From Jimgerdemannia flammicorona (taxonomy: Eukaryota > Mucoromycota > Endogonomycetes > Endogonales > Endogonaceae): a DNA stretch of 17,192 nt. Under the pieces are notes generated by a model that saw only the letters and a program-made list of their open reading frames with translations, had not been told where the DNA came from and did no database searches. A program made the position numbers and the translations under genes. The stretch lies in contig RBNI01002907.1 in assembly GCA_003990745.1 (NCBI GenBank), positions 1 through 17,192 on the forward strand, given 5' to 3'. Positions 1 to 8,789 of the stretch are shown one piece after another. The number at the start of each line of letters is the position of its first letter. Positions within the stretch are counted from its first letter, which is position 1.

Positions 1-16
1 AAAAAAAAAAAAAAAA

Positions 17-461
17 CTGTCATTGACCTCACTATCCAGAAGATATAGATCAACTATAGAGGAAGAAAGATATGAGTCTCTATCAATGTCCACAAAGGAG
101 TACTATCAGATATAGAAGAAGGAGATGAAGAGAAAACAGAAATCTTTATACACTTGGTATATAAGAATAAGAGCAAGACAACTAAGCTCACAGATGAGCA
201 GTAATACAACAATATCATCAATGACTATGCCCCTCAAGGAAGATGCCTCTATGGTGCTAGGATGTACTGCTCTAAATATCTAAATGACTACTGGTCCTAT
301 ACCAGTGAAGTTAGAAAAATTCATCAACAAAAGTATAAGTAAGAAGCAGCTAAAGCAAAAAAGAAAGCCAAAAAAGATGACCAGTCTCCAGAGCTTCAAG
401 CTGATAGTGATGATGAGAAGAAATAAGAACCAGATATCACTCTCAAGGTTAAGAAGTTTAC
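17..461 (+). pseudogene. N-terminal polyprotein segment of Ty3 element 1, unrecognised
   Basis: The window opens with 16 A residues, then a frame (positions 1 mod 3) reads through with five or six stops. It includes the stretch YAPQGRCLYGARMYCSKYLN at about 226-285, then a Lys-rich EAAKAKKKAKKDDQ stretch and an acidic ADSDDEKK stretch. It leads into the dUTPase domain after a shift of frame near 460. I see no zinc knuckle and no D-S/T-G protease motif. By position it should be the end of Gag or a linker before dUTPase, but the sequence does not identify it. The basic/acidic alternation could be a nucleic-acid-binding tail. Confidence 0.45.
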
Positions 462-862
462 TCTAAAGCTAAGATCTCAGAATACAAGACTGAAGGAGCT
501 ATAGAAATAGACCTTGCCATCATTCAAGATACTATCCTTAAACCATAGACCACCACTCTACTTAGCACTGGAATTGAAGTCAAGTTATCAGCAAACTATG
601 TCAGAATTATCAAGACCAGGAGCAGTCTGATCAAGAGCAAAATCTCAGTTAAAGGAGGAGTTATTGACTCTAATTACACTAGTGAGCTCTTCCTTATAGT
701 TAGGAATCATAACCCCACCACCCCATTTGAAGTTAAGAAGTATGACAGGATTGGCCAGATACTGATCCATAAAGTTAAGAAGTCTAAGATCACTGAAGTC
801 ATTGAACTCATCAAGACTAAGAAAGAAAAACAAGACTTTAGATCTACTGGAAGAGGAGCCTA
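462..862 (+). pseudogene. dUTPase domain of Ty3 element 1
   Basis: All five motifs of the trimeric dUTPase family (dUTP to dUMP plus pyrophosphate) can be read in one frame. Motif 1 is GAIEIDL at 495-515. Motif 2 is KTRSSLIKSK around 610-640. Motif 3 is GVIDSNYTSEL at 657-689, with the catalytic Asp at 666-668 and the uracil-stacking Tyr at 675-677. Motif 4 is KYDRIGQIL around 738-764. Motif 5 is the Gly/Ser/Thr-rich DFRSTGRG at about 834-857. Only one stop interrupts it (TAG near 550, in the place of Gln). It is fused upstream of RT in the same frame, and element 2 carries a homologous domain. Such domains are known in some retroviruses and, as I recall, in Metaviridae of Phanerochaete. Confidence 0.88.
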
Positions 863-1026
863 TACTGCTACTAAAATGACTGAACTTGAGCATAAGAAAG
901 GTAAGAACCAGAACAAGCACACATATACCATTGGAGAAAACTTTCCCCTAAAAGAACAACTTCTCAAGATTCTGTACCAGAATGAAGAAGTACTTGCTAC
1001 AGACTTCAGAGATATCTACAATCAAG

Positions 1027-1895
1027 AACTCAAGTACTACCATGAAGTTGACACTGGTAATACTAAGCCTATCTACCAGAAAGCCAGACCTATACCACCT
1101 GCTTACAGAGAATAGCTGCAAGCAGAACTCAAAGAAATGGAAGAAGCTAGTATCATCAAGCAAGCTATCAGCCCTTGGGCTTCACCTATTATCCTTACTC
1201 AAAGAAAGAAAGCAAGTCTGGAGAGTTTGCCCAAGACTTTGTATTGATTACAGGAAGTTCAATACAATTACCAAGAAGGATAGGCAGCTCTTGCCAAATA
1301 TTTAAGAAATCCTTACCACTATCAGAAGTGAAGCCAAATACTAAACCACTTTGGATCTATTCTCAAGCTTTTATCAGATTAGTCTCACTTAAGATACTAG
1401 TAAAAAATCAGCCTTTATTATACCTGATACCACCTATGTCTACCTACAAATACCATTTAGAATGTACAATGCTCCAGTAAGTTTTCAGTAAATGATGAAT
1501 AGAGTCTTCAGTAACAAAATTGAAAAATAGCTCTTTGTCTATATTGATAATGTAATAATCTTTAGCAATACTATATAGGAATATGTCAACTATATTCAGC
1601 TAGCTCTCAAGAAGCTCAAGGAGCATGGCCTCTACATCAAGCCTAAGAAGTATAAGTTTGTAGCTCAAGAAATCACCTACCTAGGACACATCATCAACCA
1701 GACTGAAATTCATATAGACTCTATAAAGATTGAGGCTGTCACAGTCTACCCAAGATCCAGAATAACTATAGAAATCTATGTCTTCCTTGGACTGGCCTCC
1801 TACTATAGAAGATTCATCAAAGGATACTCCAACATTATAGTATCTATCTATGAGCTACTGAAGAAGGAGATCAAGTTCGAATAGACTAAAAAACA
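1027..1895 (+). pseudogene. Reverse transcriptase domain of Ty3 element 1
   Basis: The N-terminal Ty3 RT motif EVDTGNTKPIYQKARPIPP starts near 1045, followed by SPWASPIILT near 1171-1200, in frame with the dUTPase. Two frameshifts within about 40 bases (1195-1240) then move to the frame with CIDYRKFNTITKKDRQLLPN, LDLFSSFYQI (first catalytic Asp kept), NAPVSFQ and the catalytic box. The box reads YIDN at 1540-1551 instead of YIDD: the last Asp codon GAT is AAT, a G-to-A change that would abolish catalysis. The C-terminal part (YLGHIINQTEI, FLGLASYYRRFIKGYS) is clear. Several TAG/TAA stops fall at Gln positions. There is no room for a protease between dUTPase and RT. Confidence 0.93.
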
Positions 1896-2345
1896 TCAAA
1901 AAAACCTTCAACAAACTTAAGACCAGATTGACCCAAGCACCCATCCTCAGAAGATTAGATTGGAACCTAGAGTTTATCTTATAGATAGATATAAGTATTA
2001 TAGGACTTAGAGCTATACTAGTTCAGAAAAAAGATGGATATGAATATGTCATCTCCTATATAAGCCAAGGTACTCACAGAGCAGAACAGAACTACAAGTC
2101 ATGTAAGCTTGAATGCTTAACAGTAGTCTGAGCAGTAGACAAGTTCCACTACTACCTAGCTGAGAAATACTTCACTATTCAAACAGACTATTCTGCTCTC
2201 ACTTAGCTATTCTACATTTTAAACTCAAAGGAATATATGTCAGATAGATCTATAGACTGCAAGAGTATGACTGTACTGTCAAATACTACTCAGGAAGAAC
2301 TAATGTCAATACTGATATACTTTTAAAAATACTTTGAAATACCCC
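1896..2345 (+). pseudogene. RNase H domain of Ty3 element 1
   Basis: Directly follows RT after a frameshift in the A-rich stretch near 1890. Frame 2 reads TRLTQAPILRRLDWNLEFIL, then the first acidic motif as IDIS (usually TDAS), GLRAILVQKKDGYEYVISY, the conserved Glu in KLECLTVV, and TDYSAL near 2190. A further frameshift around 2215-2250 leads to LQEYDCTVKYYSGRTNVNTD in frame 1, which contains the last acidic residue and the end of the domain. It would degrade the RNA strand of the RNA-DNA hybrid during reverse transcription. Stops at Gln and Trp positions make it non-functional. Confidence 0.88.
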
Positions 2346-2479
2346 TATTAAGACTATTTAACATAAATAAGGAGCTATACTATGGATTAATTAGCTACTT
2401 TGGGCAGTGGAAGATGCCTAACCACCTTGAACTCTAGACTATTACTATTATCAACTAGACTTGGAAACAATTTGAACTA

Positions 2480-3595
2480 GACAATACTATACTCAGAAAA
2501 GGAGAAAAGCTTATTATATCTGAACATAAGAAATATCAAGTAATGAAGAAAGTGTATAAACAAAGATACTTAGGAGGAACCAATATATATGATAAGATAA
2601 GAAAAACTATATAGTGGTCTAAGATAGAAGAAGACTTGTGTCAATTTGTTAAAGAGTGTAATAAGTATCAAAAACAGAAACAATATCAGTAAAACTAGGT
2701 ATCTGAGTTATCAAGAATTGAATCTATCTCCTTCCACTACATCACAATAGACATCATTGGACCACTACTAGTAACTCTATTAGGAAACTGCTATATTATA
2801 GTTATTGTAGATCTCTTTACTAAATAGATAGAAGTAGGAGTATTATAAGAAGCCAATGCTCTCTTTATTGCTGACTTCTTATACCAAGAAATCATCTATC
2901 ACTACAAGACACTAAGACAAATCACTACAGACTGCAGCACAGAATTTGTCAATAGATTTTATGGGATAATATATTAGAAATACAAAATTCAGCATATCAA
3001 GACTATTACATATCACTCTCAAGAAAATAGACAGATAGAAAGAACAAACAAGACTCTTAAGAACATTCTGGCCAAGATTTCAGATACATATGAGAATTGG
3101 AATAACTACCTCCCAACTGCCCTCTCCATTCTATAAGATATATAGTCACAGAGTATATACTTTACCCTAAGAGAACTACTCTTCAGAGAAGAAGATTCTG
3201 ATGGAACCTCAGCTATGAATCTAGACCTAACTTAACAACAGATTGACTCAAAAATCTGAAGACTATATTAAATCAGAAATAAGGCAGAAGATTATATCAT
3301 CAAGTTATAAGTACTAATAAAAAAGAATGTGGAAAAGAATTACAAGACCCTAAAACTCATTCAAATTAGTTAAAAGGTTCTATTGTATTGAAATATGATA
3401 GAAGCCTTATAGTTATAAAAACTATCTATATATAAAATATCAAAAGAACTACCTTCTGGCTTAAAAAACTCTCAGAGACTATATAGCCTATCATGGTACA
3501 TAGGAACAGACTCAAGAAGTACCATGAACCTATATAAGAGAAGCAAAATATAATAACTACCCATGAGGTTCTAGTCTATAAATTATAATAGCATA
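2480..3595 (+). pseudogene. Integrase of Ty3 element 1
   Basis: Reads mainly in frame 2. The N-terminal zinc-binding part is eroded: FVKECNKYQKQ has Tyr (TAT, 2666-2668) where the second Cys of CX2C belongs, and the HX3H half reads RYLGGTN. The catalytic core is intact at the key sites: Asp at 2750-2752 (ITIDIIGP), Asp at 2930-2932 (ITTDCSTEF) and Glu at 3038-3040 (RQIERTNKTLK). The last two are separated by exactly 35 residues, the DX35E spacing. The C-terminal part ends with VHRNRLKKYHEP around 3491-3530, the retroviral/gypsy-like integrase tail, and I see no chromodomain. The conserved NGQ before the Glu reads NRQ (GGA to AGA). Confidence 0.92.
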
Positions 3596-3902
3596 TCCTA
3601 TAACTAGTAGGCAATCTGTCTAGACCATTCTCTAAGAGATATGGTACTAGTAACTACTTATCTGTAAGAGTTTTGAATCTAGAGGAGTTTGAACTGTCAA
3701 CTGATTGATCAAGATCAGAATCAGACTCTTGCTCTATATGAAGGGAGCTATCCTTTACCATTATACCAAAATATATAAAGAAGATACCAGCTCATAAATA
3801 CTACTTTTTAATCCCCTGTCAGAGGTTATAAGATTAGAAAAATTTTCAGACTAGACTAATGAATAAGGATGTTCAGGAGAAGATCCTTATTCAGAAAGAA
3901 GA
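3596..3902 (+). other. 3' untranslated stretch and purine tract of Ty3 element 1
   Basis: About 300 bases between the end of integrase and the LTR with no recognisable coding. It ends in a purine tract, AGAAAGAAGA (3893-3902), placed directly before the LTR start, where a polypurine tract primes plus-strand synthesis. Confidence 0.6.
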
Positions 3903-4162
3903 TATAACAGTAATCTCAGAATGGTGACATCATTATAGAAGACACTCTTTTCTTATAAGTCACTAGATTAGAATATAAGAAGATCATATAGCATAACTCA
4001 CTCAGGCTATAAGATGAGTAATAATGACACACTATGAATAATGATAACTATAAGATAGATATCTCAAGGAATATAAAAGAAGAACTAAGAAACTACAGTA
4101 GCAGTAACTCCAATAAGACTCACAAAAACCTAAAATAGTTCAAAAGACTTACTATAAACAAA

Positions 4163-4972
4163 ATGTCTGCCACTTACCAAACTGCAAGATCCAGGAATCA
4201 TCAAGACTTCTCAGTCTAAGAAAGGATGTTCCAAGACATCAGAAGAGTCATGAGGACCCACATCAGAAGGATTCCAAGCCTCAACTTAGGTACTAGTGAC
4301 CCTTACCACTTTACCCTCTACTGCTATAAAATGGAGACAAGGATCACTACTACTACTGAATGTCTCTGGATATGGCAGGAATATGAAATAGAAAACCTCC
4401 TCTGCTGAGAATTCCCTCAGGTCAGTTCCTAAGAGATACAAGATACCACCTCTATAGATGCATATAAATTGAGAGTAGTCAAAAAGATCTATCAGATCTT
4501 CAGGCATGCACCTTGATCAATCTCCAACTTGAAGTATACTAGAGTCTCAGACTTCAAGAAATTGTTAGCTTACTGCATAGATGCACTGGAGGCCATGGTG
4601 GCCACAGAAGTTCAATCTACTATTACTCTCAAAAGTAATAAGATAGAAGAGTTCTGGAATCCCATTCTCAAGGACAATCTAGATCAATTCTTACAAGGAT
4701 TATTCTCAGTATTCTAAGGCCCCAGTATCTAGGTCAGACCCTCTCAAGATCCCACCTTTGTCTTCTACTTTGTGGAGAAAAACATCATAGGTTGGAGAGC
4801 CTCTGATCTCCTTTCTGCAACTATCAAACATGATGATATCACTGGTAATGACATCATCCCACTAATTGATACATGTGAAATAAATGAAACAGAAATGTTC
4901 ACTGATCTTATTTCCTTTAAAGATATCCTATCTCCAACCTCTAGCCTTGATGACAGCAATGAAGATACATAA
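4163..4972 (+). pseudogene. ORF inside the U3 region of LTR copy A, unknown protein
   Basis: One frame runs for 270 codons from ATG (context AAACAAAATG) to TAA 4970-4972 with no frameshift. It is broken only by six stops, at 4217, 4406, 4430, 4514, 4715 and 4730. At four of these the LTR copy B has Trp, Gln, Trp and Gln. At 4715 A has TAA and B has TGA, both derivable from TGG. The product is unrecognised. It starts MSATYQTARSRN, has an Arg-rich helix-like part (FQDIRRVMRTHIRR), a middle part with YTRVSDFKKLLAYCIDALEA, EEFWNPIL and FVFYFVEKNIIGW, and an acidic Ser-rich end (SLDDSNEDT). I see no signal peptide, membrane segment or zinc motif. In a genomic RNA it would sit downstream of pol, in the 3' LTR. 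Confidence 0.75.
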
Positions 4973-5222
4973 AGCCTCTAGGATTTTGAACATTTTATTC
5001 TGATTTATTTATATAACTATTTGTTAGAACACTTAAATATTCTGATATTCTGACTTTGTGCAACTGTCAGAAATTATTCCAGCATTCTGATCTTATATAA
5101 CCAATTATACAGATACTCAAATTTGTACTTATAATCTGAAGTTTTCTGTGTTCAAATATCTTATTTGATTATTGGATTTTATATTTAGCTTTATATCTTA
5201 GCAACTATTAAATTATATTTTG

Positions 5223-5255
5223 TATAAATACCTTTTTCATTTTCTTTAAAATAAA
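5223..5255 (+). promoter_or_regulatory. LTR A core promoter and poly(A) signal
   Basis: TATAAATA at 5223-5230 is followed by AATAAA at 5250-5255. The same pair occurs at the equivalent place in LTR copy B, so both are old features of the LTR. Their position puts the U3/R junction near 5260 and the U3 ORF wholly upstream of the transcription start. Confidence 0.6.
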
Positions 5256-5507
5256 GTCAGTATTAAAATACTCAAGCATTCAAGTACCTAACTACTCAAG
5301 AGCATAAAAATTTCAGTCCTCTATTCAATTCCACATAAGTAAATCTAAGAGATAATGGAACAGTTTAAAGATAAGAAGTTTGAGAACTATAAGATCTTAG
5401 AAGACACTCCAATAGAACTTGCTTATAAGAAACTTATAGTTGGTCTAAGAGATATATCTTGAAAAGAATCTGATATACTTGGGGAACTCAGTGCCTACTA
5501 TATGACA

Positions 5508-5809
5508 GTATATATGTATATATATGTGAAAACAGATTAGTAGTAGTAGTAAAGTTGGGTGATATTGAGGAGATTTCAGCAGCTATATTGTACTTTGCAA
5601 TACTAGTGAGTAGGATAGACAGTAAGAGTGGTTGACTAGAAGGCAGTATATCTCACTGCTCACAGAAAATGTAAGAAAGATATCTTGAAGTAAAAAGGAA
5701 TTTATCAGACCAATAGAAGCAGATGAGCTATAAGAATCTACCACAAAGTCATCAGATAAAAATACTTCTATCTACTCAGAAATCCTTCTATATATAGAAT
5801 ATAAAATAG
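5508..5809 (+). other. Degraded region with a possible plus-strand coding relic
   Basis: After a short (TA)n-like run, a plus-strand frame from about 5550 reads VVKLGDIEEISAAILYFAIL and continues to about 5780 with few stops, mostly at likely Gln sites. I recognise no family. It may be a fragment of another transposon or chance reading in purine-rich sequence. Confidence 0.25.
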
Positions 5810-5955
5810 AAATTAATAATATAATTTTAATTGATATATAATATATAGTAGCAAATATATACATATATACTACAAATAGTTTGTTATCTTCTATATATAT
5901 AAATAGTATTACTGATAATATATATACTAATTCAAATATAATATATATATAAAAA
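5810..5955. repeat. AT-rich low-complexity stretch
   Basis: Almost pure A/T with many TATATA and AATATA runs. No coding or structured feature is visible. Confidence 0.7.
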
Positions 5956-6456
5956 TAAGGAGTCCTGTATTTAAGAGATGGATTTTCTTTAACACTCTTA
6001 TCAAACTAGGTTAAACTGACTTTAGAGAGAAATTCAATAGTATTAGGTCTAAAGTATTATTTAATCTGTTGATAATATCAGTATTTCTCCAACCCTCTGA
6101 GAGTATGTTTGAATTGTCTTATAGTCAATAACTATAGAATTGCATTGTTAATATTACTTGTATAAAAAATTACACTAGCTTCTCTCATTATATCTCAGAT
6201 AGTACCAAATAGCTTCACAAGATCTTCAGGTAAATATTTGCCTCTCAAAGCAGAAAACTGGTCCAGTGATAGATAATTTATTATCTCTATGATAGCAGTC
6301 TTGTATTTTTTTATCTGGGTAATTTTCTATACTATTGGTAGGAGGATTGGTAGTATTGGAGACCTACTCTGGTTGCACTAGAGTTAGTCACATTGAGGTG
6401 ACTATTAGATAGTCTTTAAGATACTATAGGTGGGGTGCAGATGGGAGAGAATTTGT
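5955..6456 (-). pseudogene. Minus-strand coding relic, unknown protein
   Basis: Read on the minus strand from about 6320 down to 5955, one frame gives about 120 codons with only five stops (TGA, TAG, TGA, TAA, TAG), all explainable as mutated Trp or Gln. Recognisable pieces are YKTAIIEIINYLSLDQFSAL, GKYLPEDLVKLFGTI and FRPNTIEFLSKVSLT. Upstream of it (6320-6456) a Ser/Pro-rich linker-like reading (NSLPSAPHL, SNTTNPPTNSIENYP) lies in a neighbouring frame. I do not recognise the family; a Gag-like protein is one possibility. The ATAA-flanked solo LTR begins immediately upstream on this strand, and 8057-8545 may hold the missing N-terminal part. Confidence 0.4.
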
Positions 6457-6719
6457 ATAATATAACAGTAATCTCAGAATGGTGATATTATTACAGAAGA
6501 CAGCCTTTCCTTATAAGCCACCAGATTAGAGTGTAAGAAGATCATATGGCATGACTCACCTAGGCTACAAGATGAGTAATGATGACTAACTATGAGTCAC
6601 CATGACTACAAGATAGACATTTTAAGGAATATAAAAGAAGGACTAAGGAACCACAGCAGTAGCAACTCAAACAAGATTTACAAACCCCTGAAATAGTTCA
6701 AAGACTCACTATAAACAAA

Positions 6720-7631
6720 ATGCCTGCTGCCTACCAAACCTCAAGGTCTAAGAACTACTAAGGCCCCTCAGTCTAAGAAAGGATATTCCAAGACATCAGA
6801 AGAGCCATAAGGACCTACATCAGAAGGACTCCTAACCTCAACCTAAATACTAATGACCCTTATCACTTTATCTTCTATTATTATAAAATGGAAACAAGGA
6901 TCACTATTACTACTGAATGCCTCTAGATATAGCAGGAATATAAAATAGAAAACCTCCTCTGCTGGGAATTCTCTTAGGTCAGTCCCCAAGAGATACAAGA
7001 TTCTACCTCCATAGATGTATGTAAAATAAGGACAGTCAAGAAGATTCATTAAATCTTCAGATATACACTATGGTCAATCTCCAACTTGAAGTATACCAGA
7101 GTCTCAGACTTCAAGAAATTGTCAGCCTACTATACAGATATACTGGAGGCCATAGTGGTCACAGAAGCCCAATCTACAATCACTCTCAATAGTAATGAGG
7201 TAGAAGAGTTCTGGAATCTCATCCTTCAGGACAATTCAGATCAATTTCTATAAGAATTGATCTCAGTATTCTGAGGCCCCAGTATCCAGGTTAGATCTTT
7301 CCAAGACCTCATATTTGTCTCTTATTTTGTGGAAGAGAATGTCATAGATTAGAGAGCTCCAGATCTTCTTACTATCCTCTCTGCTATTACTAAATATAAT
7401 GATGTCATCTGTAATAACATCATCAGCAATGACATCATTCTGCTAATTAGTGATATATATAAAGTATATGAAATACATGACATATGTGAAATATATAAGA
7501 TAGATGAAACATTTACTGACCTCATCTCTTTTGAAGACATCCTATTCCCAACCTCTAGTCTTGATGATAGTGATACAGACAAAGTCTTCTGGATTTTGAA
7601 TATTCTGCTCAAAGTTCTTTATAATATCTAA
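6720..7631 (+). pseudogene. ORF inside the U3 region of LTR copy B, unknown protein
   Basis: Homologue of the ORF at 4163-4972. It reads in a single frame for 304 codons from ATG (MPAAYQTSRSKN) to TAA 7629-7631, with about nine stops at Trp or Gln positions. Most of these are sense in copy A, for example ECLWIWQEY in A has two TAG codons here. It keeps TLWSIS and WEFS where A has stops. Compared with A it has in-frame length differences around 7365-7510 (net 57 bases, 19 codons). It also runs on past A's stop (DKVFWILNILLKVLYNI), where A has a two-base deletion and C-to-T change. It gives no clue to function beyond copy A. Confidence 0.72.
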
Positions 7632-7810
7632 ATCTTCTAGCATTCTTTTCTTGTATAACTGAAATTTACCAGTATCTTGAACTTGTACAACTATTGTACA
7701 GATACTTGAATTTATACTTATAACTAAAGTTTTCTATATTCTAGTATTTTATTTGGTTATTAGAATTTATATTTAGCTTTATATCTTAGCAACTATTGAA
7801 TTATATTTTG

Positions 7811-7843
7811 TATAAATACTCCTCTTATTTTCTTTGAAATAAA
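7811..7843 (+). promoter_or_regulatory. LTR B core promoter and poly(A) signal
   Basis: TATAAATA at 7811-7818 and AATAAA at 7838-7843, at the same places as in LTR copy A. Confidence 0.55.
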
Positions 7844-8056
7844 GTCAGTTCTCTTAGTTTACTTATACTCAATTCTACACAAGCAATCTAAGAGATAACA
7901 AGACAGTTTAAAGGTAAGAAGTTTGAGAACTATAAGACCTTGGAAAGGTACTCCAATAAGAACTTGCTTATAACAAACTTATAGTTAGTCTAAGAGATAT
8001 ACCTTGAAGAGAATTTGACATATTTGAAGGACTCAGTGCCCACTATATGACAATAA

Positions 8057-8545
8057 CTATAGAAAAAAAAAAAAAATACTAGAGTTATTATAATCTATCA
8101 TACTATTCACCAGATCTCCTTTCTCTATACACTCTATCTACTCAGCCTTGTTATCAATAATCATATCTGGTTTTTTTTTTCAAATCTATCCTAACCTTAC
8201 TATAAATAGTTATACTCTAGTTTTCAGTAATAGCTCTCCTAGTTCCTACACTTGTCTTACCAGACATTGACCCTCTAGCTCTCTCAGTACTTGTCTTTTT
8301 CTTCTCTTCTAACTTGCTGCCCTAGATACCTCCAGGCTAACTTCTTGCCTTCATCTAAGTAGCAAAGCTCACTAGTCTCTATCCTCTACTACTCAAGCTG
8401 AGCAGCTGACTTCTACCAGATTCTCTCTATTATCTGCACTACTAAAAAAGTCTATCTTTATATTATATCTCCTTCTTATTGTAAGTCAAATGCCCCAGAC
8501 CTATCCAACTCAGTATATCTATCAGAGCTTTTAAACAATGATATA
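8057..8545 (-). pseudogene. Minus-strand coding relic, unknown protein
   Basis: The minus strand is purine-rich and reads in one frame as SSDRYTELDRSGAFDLQ, then SELCYLDEGKKLAWRYLGQQ and RREEKDKY, with some 20 stops almost all of the TAG/TAA/TGA-for-Gln/Trp kind. No family is recognised; charged, helix-like content resembles a Gag or coiled-coil protein. A run of 14 A (8063-8076) follows the solo LTR. Because the solo LTR at 6461-8052 separates it from another minus-strand relic at 5955-6456, the two may be halves of one interrupted gene. This is inference only. Confidence 0.35.
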
Positions 8546-8549
8546 TTGC

Positions 8550-8695
8550 TAGTATATTTTTTTCAAAAACTGTACAAAAAGTATTATAAGTTATTGTGTA
8601 ATATAAATTATAGTAGAGAAAGATCCTAATCTCATCAATTTTATATCATTCATCAGTAATAGTAAGTTTAATAAAATTGCCTCTTTTATAATATA
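8550..8695 (+). repeat. 5' LTR remnant of the old copia element
   Basis: Placed directly before a recognisable primer site. The last 45 bases (TTTAATAAAATTGCCTC and following) resemble the end of the young copia LTR (TAGTAATAAACGCTTTGC). The upstream part is too eroded to align with confidence. The length is assumed from the 146-base young LTR. Confidence 0.4.
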
Positions 8696-8708
8696 GATTA
8701 TGAGCTCT
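8696..8708 (+). promoter_or_regulatory. Primer binding site of the old copia element
   Basis: GATTATGAGCTCT differs from the young element's GGTTATGAGCCCT by two transitions (G-to-A and C-to-T). The sequence is complementary to the anticodon arm of initiator methionine tRNA, the half-tRNA primer known from copia. Confidence 0.65.
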
Positions 8709-8789
8709 ACTAGTACTAAGTAACTATAATAATATATACTAAAATATCAAGTAACAATTAACCTAGTAATCCTAGTAATATAGATATAC

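Larger units (their letters stand above)
1..5507 (+). mobile_element. Ty3/gypsy LTR retrotransposon 1, 5' end outside the window
   Basis: A degraded Ty3/gypsy (Metaviridae) element read on the plus strand. In order it shows an unknown N-terminal segment, a dUTPase, reverse transcriptase, RNase H, integrase with a VHRNRLKKYHEP C-terminal motif, a short purine tract and a long 3' LTR (3903-5507). The RT-RNase H-integrase order is the Ty3 order. Every domain carries stop codons or frameshifts, so the copy is dead. The 5' LTR and gag lie before the window. Stops are mostly TAG/TAA at Gln positions and TGA/TAG/TAA at Trp positions, as expected from C-to-T and G-to-A transitions. Confidence 0.9.
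3903..5507 (+). repeat. 3' LTR of Ty3 element 1 (LTR copy A, about 1.6 kb)
   Basis: Begins TATAACAG (expected TGTAACAG, G-to-A) right after a purine tract and ends TATATGACA. It aligns over its whole length with 6461-8052, and the similarity stops at the same TATATGACA in both copies, which fixes the 3' boundary. It carries a TATA box, a poly(A) signal and, upstream of these in U3, an ORF of about 270 codons. The length is unusually long for a fungal Ty3 LTR and is explained by the ORF. I could not identify a target-site duplication because the 5' end of the element is outside the window. Confidence 0.85.
6461..8052 (+). repeat. Solo LTR of the element 1 family (LTR copy B)
   Basis: Begins TATAACAG and ends TATATGACA, like copy A, and aligns with it end to end. 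The four bases ATAA lie directly on both sides (6457-6460 and 8053-8056), consistent with a target duplication around a solo LTR left by LTR-LTR recombination. No element 1 internal sequence adjoins it on either side. Differences from copy A are dominated by transitions, with some indels that are multiples of three within the U3 ORF. Confidence 0.8.

Noticed and set aside
645..1163. Minus-strand ORFs opposite dUTPase and RT
   Set aside because: The plus strand carries all dUTPase and RT motifs; these are shadows.
4286..4959. Minus-strand ORFs opposite the U3 ORF, also in copy B at 6843-7049 and 7349-7612
   Set aside because: The plus-strand frame runs the full length from a shared ATG with reciprocal Trp/Gln-stop evidence; the minus frames are scattered over different frames and short.
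5336..5350. LTR end at CCACA (5335) followed by a primer site
   Set aside because: Similarity between copies A and B continues for about 170 bases and ends at TATATGACA in both, so the LTR ends there.
5355..5507. ORF starting MEQFKDKKFENYK at the end of LTR copy A
   Set aside because: Copy B has ACA in place of the ATG and several out-of-frame indels, so the stretch is more likely non-coding R/U5.
8063..8076. Poly(A) run after the solo LTR as a retroposon tail
   Set aside because: Nothing retroposon-like precedes it; the LTR terminus and ATAA flank explain the boundary.
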